Virus record (IMG/VR): IMGVR_UViG_3300043448_001134
Span: 1 to 45,336 of that record
Length of the DNA stretch: 45,336 nucleotides
Direction: 5' to 3' (one strand)
Source: a virus
Each line of letters opens with the position of its first letter. Within the stretch, counting starts at the first letter, position 1. Made by a program: the position numbers and the translations under genes. Below the pieces are notes generated by a model, which worked only from the letters and a program-made list of their open reading frames with translations, did no database searches and was not told where the DNA came from. Shown in pieces: positions 6,287 through 12,122 of this stretch.

Positions 6287-6952
6287 TCATCCAAAAGAAG
6301 AATCTGGTTCTAGAGCAATATAATACTTCAGATTGTACTTAGTATTCGTGAATTGTGACAAAAGTTTAGAAGACACCACGACGTCATAAGCACCAGGAAT
6401 AATCTTGATGTTTTCCACCTTGAAGTTAAATATAAACTCTGTATCGGTTTCACCAACAACAATAGCATACTCGTTAGAAGTATCATTCTTCTTATCACGA
6501 ACAACAAGTTTAATGACACCCGATTCACCAATGGCAGAAAAATCTGGAAGTTGATAAACTGCTGCTGCTTTTACCAGTTTCTCCAAAGAAGCACTATCAA
6601 GTTGGAAACAAACATCCTGTGAAGGAAGTTGAATTTCTTTTTCGGGAGGAGAAATAATTACATTAGGATCAGCAAAAAAATATTTTACCCGCCGTTTACC
6701 TTCACGAATGCTTAAGTAAGAATCTTCTTTAAAATCCAAATCTGGATCTTGGTGAAGTCCCAATCCATTCAAAAACTGGTTGAGATCATAGATAGCAAAA
6801 TCACGAGGAAACTCTTCAGTAATATCTGCCTCTGCCAAAATGTTTTTTGCAACAGAAATAGTACGAAGGCGATTTCCCCCTTTCACAAGAATTGAGTTAT
6901 TAATACTTGCAAAATTCTTAAGAATAGTCAGGGTATTGTCAGAAAGTTTCAT
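6287..6952 (-). CDS. 45: gp45 sliding clamp
   Basis: This 221-aa protein is the T4-type trimeric processivity clamp that encircles DNA and tethers gp43. In T4 it also activates late transcription with gp33/gp55. It begins MKLSDNTLTILKNFASINNS, a hallmark start of cyanophage gp45, and contains YDLNQFL and a VVSSKLLSQF segment near the end. Length is close to T4 gp45 (228 aa). I chose the ATG at 6952; an in-frame GTG at 6973 would overlap the upstream stop but adds residues not seen in relatives. The order gp45-gp44-gp62-regA is that of T4, interrupted here by several extra genes. Confidence 0.95.
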   Translation of the reverse strand: MKLSDNTLTILKNFASINNSILVKGGNRLRTISVAKNILAEADITEEFPRDFAIYDLNQFLNGLGLHQDPDLDFKEDSYLSIREGKRRVKYFFADPNVIISPPEKEIQLPSQDVCFQLDSASLEKLVKAAAVYQLPDFSAIGESGVIKLVVRDKKNDTSNEYAIVVGETDTEFIFNFKVENIKIIPGAYDVVVSSKLLSQFTNTKYNLKYYIALEPDSSFG

Positions 6953-6969
6953 AGTTTGGGGTTTCAGTT

Positions 6970-7509
6970 TCACTTGTTTTCAACGAGATTAAGATGATTA
7001 ATCAACAGAATTGTATAGTGAAGAACTTTGAACAAATCTGCACGAGGAGTACCTTTCGTATCATAACGATCAATATACTTGGTTACATTACCCGCACAAA
7101 ATCCTTCACGGCGGTTATGCTTGATCTTATCTAAAGTTTGCTCTGTACTACCACAAGTACGGTCAACATAATGTTGACTATATGTACTGGAAATATATTG
7201 CTCAAGTTGCTTGAGGATTTTATCCTCATTATATTTCCAAAAACCGTTTTTATTTGTATTTTCAGTCATTTTAATGTTATAAGAATTTAATGAAAAAACA
7301 TCAGGAGAAGAATAAGGATTTCCAGTCAAACTAATTCCATCATAATCCCAAAAATCTTGAGAATGATCAGGCATTCCACCAGGTAGACGAGATCCTGCAA
7401 ATGAAATTGTATCTGAAGAATTTGATCCAAAAATAGTAGTTTTTGATGTGGAGATATAATCAGAGTAGTTTGTTTCGAAGTTTTCTTTTTTATCTGGAAT
7501 CTCAGACAT
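6970..7509 (-). CDS. DUF3310 protein with an extra N-terminal region
   Basis: The C-terminal half of this 179-aa protein has the DUF3310 pattern: His-Tyr (113-114), a DKIKHNRREGFCAGN segment, KYIDRYDTKG (144-153) and DLFKVLHY (158-165). DUF3310 proteins are common in phage replication regions and are often labelled nucleotide kinases without biochemical proof. Residues 1-80 are Ser/Asn/Gly-rich, probably disordered, and are absent from the DUF3310 neighbours of gp45 that I recall; Met81 would start a protein of the usual size. The ATG at 7509 was preferred over an upstream TTG. The stop lies 17 bases before gp45. Confidence 0.8.
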   Translation of the reverse strand: MSEIPDKKENFETNYSDYISTSKTTIFGSNSSDTISFAGSRLPGGMPDHSQDFWDYDGISLTGNPYSSPDVFSLNSYNIKMTENTNKNGFWKYNEDKILKQLEQYISSTYSQHYVDRTCGSTEQTLDKIKHNRREGFCAGNVTKYIDRYDTKGTPRADLFKVLHYTILLINHLNLVENK

Positions 7510-7529
7510 AGTTTTCAAAATAAAATAAA

Positions 7530-7562
7530 GAACAAAAGGGAAGGCACATTTTTACCTTCCCC
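7530..7562 (-). terminator. Intrinsic terminator after the CobS-like gene
   Basis: Stem GGGAAGG (7538-7544) pairs with CCTTCCC (7555-7561); on the minus strand it is followed by TTTTGTTC and further T-rich sequence. It lies between the CobS-like stop codon and the DUF3310 start. Confidence 0.8.
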
Positions 7563-7569
7563 AATTATA

Positions 7570-8703
7570 TCAGAATGGAGCAGGTTGGTCAATATATTCT
7601 ACGGTCAGTTCAGGACCAGTAGAAGGCATTTGGAAGTCAGCATCAACCTTGTCGTAGAGTTCCAAGAAAGCTTGCTTAGTTTCGTCATCAAAACGGTTCA
7701 CACACACCTGAATTGCCTTTGCCTTGTCTTGGAAGATGCTGTAAGCACGGATGATATGCACCAGGCGGCGGGTGCTGATGATTTCCTCAATACCACCATC
7801 GTAGAAGGTCTTACGGATAATATCTCCCCAATCCACCAGGCGCTTGCAGAAATCACGGTCTTCAACACCAAGGTCCAGAGCAATGCCTTCAAGGATCTTC
7901 TGCTCAGTTGCAGGAGCAGGATAGGATTGCTCCAGAGTCACAGGAAAACGCTCTAGGAACGCCTCATTGAGTACGTTGGTGCCGATAAATCGGCCATCAT
8001 CACTGCCCTTGCCCTTTGTGTTTGCAGTAGCAATCACGTTGAAACCTTCGGAAGGTTTGACGAACTTACCAATCTTCTTCAGAAAGACCCCCTTACCTTC
8101 CAGAACGGATTGAAGGCACAGAATTTTGTTAGAGGCAAGATCAATCTCATCCAACAGCAGCACAGCACCACGCTCCAGTGCTTCAATCACAGGACCATTG
8201 TGCCAGGCAGTTTCACCATTCACAAGGCGAAAACCACCAATCAGATCGTCTTCATCAGTTTCAATGGTGATGTTAACACGGATCAGTTCACGCTTAAGTT
8301 GAGCACACGCTTGCTCCACACTGAACGTTTTACCATTACCCGAAAGACCCGTAATGAACGTAGGATAAAAGAGACGGGACTGAATAATGCGTTTAATGTC
8401 GTTAAAATTACCAAACTTGACGAAGGTATCATCTTTATCGGGAATGAGGTTTTGATGAACTTCAGGAAGAACCGAAACATTCTGGAAAGAACGCTCAATT
8501 TCTTCAACACGTTCTTGAGTTACTTCTAGGTTCCAACGACCACGATCAGTTTTAAATTTTTCAAGGCGACTGGTTACTGTAGGATAAGAAATACCCTTGG
8601 AAGCACAATAACCACGAACGTCGCCAGAAGAAAACTCTGTGCCAAACAGAGATTTAAGATCTGAAATAAGTTGTTCGTCAGTCACAGAAATTTTGCGAGG
8701 CAT
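7570..8703 (-). CDS. cobS: CobS-like MoxR/AAA+ ATPase
   Basis: This 377-aa protein is the type usually labelled CobS (cobaltochelatase ATPase subunit) in cyanophages. Walker A is GLSGNGKT (119-126), Walker B VLLLDEID (181-188), the sensor ATAN lies at 225-228 and an ERF arginine-finger candidate at 251-253. The DDLIGGFRL segment (152-160) is typical of the MoxR/CobS/dynein-related branch. Residues 1-55 look like a small helix-turn-helix domain (PTVTSRLEKF). Partners of such ATPases carry a VWA domain, and one is encoded two genes upstream (8982-11135), so the pair may act as a chelatase or as a MoxR/VWA protein-remodelling machine. The cobalamin role is assumed from the name, not shown here. 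Confidence 0.9.
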   Translation of the reverse strand: MPRKISVTDEQLISDLKSLFGTEFSSGDVRGYCASKGISYPTVTSRLEKFKTDRGRWNLEVTQERVEEIERSFQNVSVLPEVHQNLIPDKDDTFVKFGNFNDIKRIIQSRLFYPTFITGLSGNGKTFSVEQACAQLKRELIRVNITIETDEDDLIGGFRLVNGETAWHNGPVIEALERGAVLLLDEIDLASNKILCLQSVLEGKGVFLKKIGKFVKPSEGFNVIATANTKGKGSDDGRFIGTNVLNEAFLERFPVTLEQSYPAPATEQKILEGIALDLGVEDRDFCKRLVDWGDIIRKTFYDGGIEEIISTRRLVHIIRAYSIFQDKAKAIQVCVNRFDDETKQAFLELYDKVDADFQMPSTGPELTVEYIDQPAPF

Positions 8704-8735
8704 GATTTAGTTGGGTGGTTTGTTTCAACAAAGTA

Positions 8736-8741
8736 ATTATA
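8736..8741 (-). promoter_or_regulatory. Probable -10 element for the CobS-like gene
   Basis: TATAAT inside TTGTATAATTA on the minus strand, five bases after the T-run of a terminator and 33 bases before the ATG. A weak -35 candidate (CTTACC, 3 of 6 consensus bases) falls in the terminator loop at 17 bases. The -10 context is the same as that of hsp20. Confidence 0.5.
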
Positions 8742-8746
8742 CAAGC

Positions 8747-8771
8747 AAAAAGGGGGCAGGTAAGTGCCCCC
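8747..8771 (-). terminator. Intrinsic terminator after the 51-aa gene
   Basis: Stem GGGGGCA (8752-8758) pairs perfectly with TGCCCCC (8765-8771) around a six-base loop, followed on the minus strand by five T (8747-8751). Confidence 0.85.
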
Positions 8772-8776
8772 TATGA

Positions 8777-8793
8777 CAGTTTAAAAATTGGTC
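8777..8793 (-). repeat. 3'-UTR motif, copy 1
   Basis: Minus strand GACCAATTTTTAAACTG, with outer bases forming an imperfect inverted repeat (CCA...TGG on the plus complement). It lies between a stop codon and a terminator stem. A second copy with one mismatch is at 11197-11213 in the same position relative to another terminator. Confidence 0.6.
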
Positions 8794-8794
8794 A

Positions 8795-8950
8795 TCAATC
8801 CATAGTAAACTTCTTTTTTGGAAGTGGTTTTTTAGAAACAGGTGCTGCCTCAACAGCAGGTTCTACTACAGGTTCTACAGCAGGTGCTGGTGTTGATTCT
8901 ACAACAGGTGCTGGTGTTGATTCTTGAAAAAGATCTGTAAATCTACTCAT
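8795..8950 (-). CDS. Pro/Ala/Val/Glu-repeat protein (51 aa)
   Basis: This small frame runs from ATG 8950 to TGA 8795. It begins MSRFTDLFQES, continues with repeated TPAP(V/A)VE and EPVVEPAVEAAP units, and ends in a basic tail, KKPLPKKKFTMD. The repeat is also visible in the DNA as near-identical 24-base units. Such a sequence cannot fold and looks like a flexible tether between a short N-terminal helix and a basic tail. It sits between the VWA-metallopeptidase gene and the CobS-like ATPase gene, with a late-type box upstream and a terminator downstream. A linker or adaptor for the two large proteins is a guess from position only. Confidence 0.68.
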   Translation of the reverse strand: MSRFTDLFQESTPAPVVESTPAPAVEPVVEPAVEAAPVSKKPLPKKKFTMD

Positions 8951-8974
8951 TGGGTGTAATGGAATTGTATAAAA

Positions 8975-8983
8975 TTATTTATC
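8975..8983 (-). promoter_or_regulatory. Late-type promoter box variant for the 51-aa gene
   Basis: GATAAATAA on the minus strand, overlapping the TGA stop of the VWA gene and 25 bases before the ATG of the 51-aa gene. Only the first base differs from TATAAATA. Confidence 0.4.
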
Positions 8984-11135
8984 AAGCAACAAGTTCCACA
9001 AATTCACCAAGAATACGCTTATTCATTTTTTTAGTCTTTAAACTTTTAACAAAGGCATTTTTAATTTGTACCTTTGTGGCATCTTCGGAAACAGAAAATT
9101 CAGATTCTTGAGAAAGAGCACTTGAAGAAAGACCAAAATAAGAATGATATCCAGAATTTTTGATAGTAAATGATTTTTCTTTTTTCCAAGAACCCATTAC
9201 TTTATCATATTCTGGTCCATAGTATCCACAATAACGCCGAATAAAATTACCAGCATCACGGGATTGAAGAACGCGAATGCCGATAAAATTAATATCTTCA
9301 AACTTATCCCTTAAATTGCGGAGTAAAACATCAGTAATTTGGTGCCATTCACAATCCAAAGAATATGTATTTCCAGTTTTACGATCTCTTAAGAAAGAAT
9401 TAGGTCCAATATGAGCAGTTCCCATAAACGGAATATCCTCCCATTTACGTTGAATTTCACGATGATATTTAATCGGACAAGATTCACCATCAGTTAAAAT
9501 AACACACTGAACTTTCTGGAGTTTGTTTTCCTTCTGAAATTTAGGCAGAATTTGGTGAAGGGAAATAATAGATTCATTCAAAGGAGTTCCAGAGAGACTC
9601 ATACCCAAAGGAACGTTATATCGTGTATATGTGGAATATCCAAAACTTGAAGCAATTCTGAAAATATTCTTCATTTGCTCTTCAAGTGTTTTTCCATTTA
9701 CTTTACTAGTAAGAAGATTCATCATAGAAAACCATTCACCAACCTGAATCAAACCGTCTTTTTTAGTATAAGAAATTTGACGCAAAGTTGATTTATTATT
9801 CTCATCATATGAAACTAATGGATAATCAGTTGTAAATGCATAAACATCAAAAGGAATAGAAACCTTTTTACAAAACCAAATCAAATTAAAAAGTTGTTTA
9901 ATAGTATCAACCATTACTTCTTGCATAGATCCAGACCAATCCAGAATAAACACAAGACCATGGTTTTTACCATCGGCAAGAGTAGTAATTTTCTTAAAAA
10001 TATCTTCGTTATATTTGTAAGTATGAAGTTTAGAACAGTCCAGAACACCAGTGCGAGCAGTTGAAGCACGAGCATAGGAATCTGCTGCTTTACGACACTC
10101 AAACTCCTTCACCAGATAGTTGACTTCTTTCTGTGCAGAACGCTTAAATTCTGCAAACTTTTTATCAACTTCACCAAAAAGATCTTCATGCGAATATCCA
10201 AGATTTTCCGCATAATCACTCCAACTTTTTTTACAATTGGAATGAATTTCAGAATTAGAAACAATAACCTTTTTGAGATCAAGTTGAGGAAGTTCAAGAT
10301 AGACATTCTCATATCCATCAGAATTTACCAGATCCTTAAGAGCATCTTCCAAACTTTCCATCGTCTTTACTTCGGGATCATTCTTGTCACCACCCTCCGA
10401 AGATGGAGAAGGTTTTTTCTCCTGTTGAGGAGTTTTTTCATTCGAAGCAGACCCTTCAGAACTTTCAGAAGAAGGTTGATCGTTTTCTCCCTCCTCCTGA
10501 TCAGAGAAATCAGAAGCGGGTTGATTGGTAGAACCACTTTGCTGCGATTCCAAACTATCCATCTGAATGTTAGTTTCTTCCTTTTTATTTTGCTTACAAT
10601 ACTTGTAGAGTGCCTCTGCCGCAATCAGAACATCGGCAAAGGTTTCGGTTTCGGCAACCATATTGATTATTTCAGTCTCTTCACCAGGTTCAATAGGAAT
10701 ATCTACAAAATTTCCAATCTTAAACCATAGGTTTACACGGTCAGCAAGATTGTAAGTTTCCAGATTATCATCTTTAATCTGGAAAAAATCATCGTCAGAA
10801 AATTCTTTATAACCATTATAAAAGGTCTTGGAAAGACCAGCATAACGGCGCTTCATCATCTTCTCAATACGTGCATCTTCAACAATGTTTACAAATTGAG
10901 GAGGAACTTTTACATTTTGAGTCCAATCCTCATCGGGCGTATAAAGAGCATGTCCAACCTCATGTCCCACCAGAAGATCGTATACAGTGTTGCTTGCCTT
11001 TTCCCACATAGGAAGTGTAAGCACACGTGTGTGAACGTTAAAGCAGGCAGTCTCCACCTTCTTGTGCTCAACAACAAGATCCTCGGTGGCAAGAAGTTTG
11101 GCAAGTTGGGACTTAATTTCGTGGCGAACAGTCAT
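8982..11135 (-). CDS. HExxH metallopeptidase-like + VWA protein, likely partner of the CobS-like ATPase
   Basis: This 717-aa protein has two recognisable ends. The N-terminal domain carries a zinc motif His58-Glu59-Val-Gly-His62, with VEDARIE (85-91) supplying Glu86 as a possible third ligand. A disordered Ser/Gln/Glu-rich linker spans about 191-252. The C-terminal half is a VWA domain: MIDAS DWSGS (399-403), then a threonine in SGTPLNES and an aspartate in ILTDGES, so all metal-coordinating positions are present. CobT-type proteins pair a VWA domain with CobS; the peptidase-like head is not part of classical CobT. I chose the ATG at 11135 (an upstream TTG exists at 11165). It is closely linked to the ATPase gene, separated only by the 51-aa gene. 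Confidence 0.88.
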   Translation of the reverse strand: MTVRHEIKSQLAKLLATEDLVVEHKKVETACFNVHTRVLTLPMWEKASNTVYDLLVGHEVGHALYTPDEDWTQNVKVPPQFVNIVEDARIEKMMKRRYAGLSKTFYNGYKEFSDDDFFQIKDDNLETYNLADRVNLWFKIGNFVDIPIEPGEETEIINMVAETETFADVLIAAEALYKYCKQNKKEETNIQMDSLESQQSGSTNQPASDFSDQEEGENDQPSSESSEGSASNEKTPQQEKKPSPSSEGGDKNDPEVKTMESLEDALKDLVNSDGYENVYLELPQLDLKKVIVSNSEIHSNCKKSWSDYAENLGYSHEDLFGEVDKKFAEFKRSAQKEVNYLVKEFECRKAADSYARASTARTGVLDCSKLHTYKYNEDIFKKITTLADGKNHGLVFILDWSGSMQEVMVDTIKQLFNLIWFCKKVSIPFDVYAFTTDYPLVSYDENNKSTLRQISYTKKDGLIQVGEWFSMMNLLTSKVNGKTLEEQMKNIFRIASSFGYSTYTRYNVPLGMSLSGTPLNESIISLHQILPKFQKENKLQKVQCVILTDGESCPIKYHREIQRKWEDIPFMGTAHIGPNSFLRDRKTGNTYSLDCEWHQITDVLLRNLRDKFEDINFIGIRVLQSRDAGNFIRRYCGYYGPEYDKVMGSWKKEKSFTIKNSGYHSYFGLSSSALSQESEFSVSEDATKVQIKNAFVKSLKTKKMNKRILGEFVELVA

Positions 11136-11163
11136 GGGTTTGTTGCGTATGGACCCATAATAC

Positions 11164-11189
11164 AAAAAAAGAGGGTGGTGAAACCCTCT
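11164..11189 (-). terminator. Intrinsic terminator upstream of the VWA gene
   Basis: Stem AGAGGGT (11170-11176) pairs with ACCCTCT (11183-11189) around a six-base loop, followed by seven T on the minus strand. It closes the transcript of the 247-aa gene. A TATTAT just after it (11157-11162) could be a weak -10 for the VWA gene. Confidence 0.85.
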
Positions 11190-11196
11190 AGTGTGC

Positions 11197-11213
11197 CAGT
11201 TTAAAAAGTGGTC
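11197..11213 (-). repeat. 3'-UTR motif, copy 2
   Basis: Minus strand GACCACTTTTTAAACTG followed by GCACA. It starts one base after the stop codon of the 247-aa gene and eight bases before the terminator stem, the same layout as copy 1 at 8777-8793. Confidence 0.6.
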
Positions 11214-11957
11214 TCAACCTTCAATAATACTTTGCTTCCATTCTTCACTCATATTTTCAAAAATAGATCTTGCAGATTGTTGATCTTTGGCATACCCCTC
11301 ATCCATCAAATATGCCATAATATACTCATCACTCAATCCTTTTCTTGCAAGGTGTCCAGCAAATCTACCAGCACCAGATGCTCCTTTACCAACTTCTTTT
11401 GCAACACCACCAACTTTTCCTGCTGCTTTACGAATTACCTTTCCAGTCTCTTTTGCAGCACTCACGGCAGCATTATGTCTTTCAATTCCTCTATTTACTG
11501 CACCAGCAACACGATCTAAAAGACCTGGCTTTTTAGGTTGCTTCTTTGCAGCAGCAGCAACTGCAGATTGTCTTTGAAGGGATGCCTTCATTCCAGATGG
11601 TTTTGATGCAGATGCTTTTGATTCTGCTTCTTTTCTTGCTGCCTTTTGATCACGAAGTCTTTGGAGAGATTTGCCAGTTGGTTTACCAGACTTAAACTTT
11701 TGTCCTTTTGCAGTCACAGGTTCAATTCTAGCACCACCTGATCTTGCTTCGGTTAAAACATACTCTTCAGCAATGTCATAAACAAACTCTGAAAATTCTT
11801 CTTCACCGAGTTCTTCAATTAAAATATCAACACCTTCTTCGTTTAGACCCATCTCATAAAAATAATGTGCGGCAATTTCCACTTCTTCTGAAAATTGTTC
11901 TTGGGCATATACATTTTCATATGCCTCAAATAAAGATTGCATTTCTGTTGCTTTCAT
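11214..11957 (-). CDS. Basic Ala/Lys-rich protein, probably packaged in the head
   Basis: This 247-aa protein has three parts. Residues 1-70 are acidic and helical. Residues 71-205 are very rich in Ala, Lys, Arg, Gly and Ser and resemble histone H1 tails (for example KSGKPTGKSLQRLRDQKAAR). The last 40 residues are folded again and end MSEEWKQSIIEG. At the boundary, YVLTEARSGG (66-75) fits the T4 prohead-protease pattern (Leu-x-Glu followed by Ala), so gp21 might remove the acidic part and leave a DNA-binding internal protein. This is inference. A perfect late box lies 22 bases before the ATG, which fits a virion protein. I recall similar proteins in cyanomyoviruses but no established function. 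Confidence 0.85.
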   Translation of the reverse strand: MKATEMQSLFEAYENVYAQEQFSEEVEIAAHYFYEMGLNEEGVDILIEELGEEEFSEFVYDIAEEYVLTEARSGGARIEPVTAKGQKFKSGKPTGKSLQRLRDQKAARKEAESKASASKPSGMKASLQRQSAVAAAAKKQPKKPGLLDRVAGAVNRGIERHNAAVSAAKETGKVIRKAAGKVGGVAKEVGKGASGAGRFAGHLARKGLSDEYIMAYLMDEGYAKDQQSARSIFENMSEEWKQSIIEG

Positions 11958-11978
11958 TTTTATAAAAACGTTTTTAGT

Positions 11979-11986
11979 TATTTATA
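11979..11986 (-). promoter_or_regulatory. Late-type promoter box for the 247-aa gene
   Basis: TATAAATA on the minus strand in TTTTTATAAATAACTAAAAA, 22 bases before the ATG. Its first four bases contain the TAA stop of the 46-aa gene, and it directly follows the T-run of a terminator. Confidence 0.7.
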
Positions 11987-12122
11987 AAAACGAAGAAGCG
12001 CCCCCGTTTTGGAGACGCTTCTTGAGTGCTTGACGACGCGCTTTTGCTTGTCGGAGTGCTTGCGGTTTCAGTTTCCGCTTCTGTTCCTTTTTAGAGTGGT
12101 GTTGCCAGTTGGGGAGTTTCAT
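11982..12122 (-). CDS. Small basic protein (46 aa)
   Basis: A complete frame from ATG 12122 to TAA 11982. It begins MKLPNWQHHSKKEQKRKLKP, continues with an Arg/Lys/Ala/Gln helix (LRQAKARRQALKKRL) and ends GGASSFL. The ATG overlaps the gp46 stop by four bases (ATGA), the usual coupling in this genome. The charge suggests nucleic-acid binding. Its 3' end also encodes the terminator stem and part of a late promoter. Three functions share the same 40 bases, which is unusual but does not break the frame. Confidence 0.65.
   Translation of the reverse strand: MKLPNWQHHSKKEQKRKLKPQALRQAKARRQALKKRLQNGGASSFL
11985..12023 (-). terminator. Intrinsic terminator of the gp47-gp46 transcript
   Basis: Stem AAGAAGCG (11993-12000) pairs perfectly with CGCTTCTT (12016-12023). 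On the minus strand it is followed by CGTTTTTAT. It lies within the last codons of the 46-aa gene. Confidence 0.7.

Noticed and set aside
10188-10730. 180-codon open frame on the plus strand, rich in Arg, Phe, Ile
   Set aside because: It lies entirely antisense to the HExxH-VWA gene, whose domains are clear. Its composition is that of a reverse shadow of an acidic linker region, and it has no start signals.
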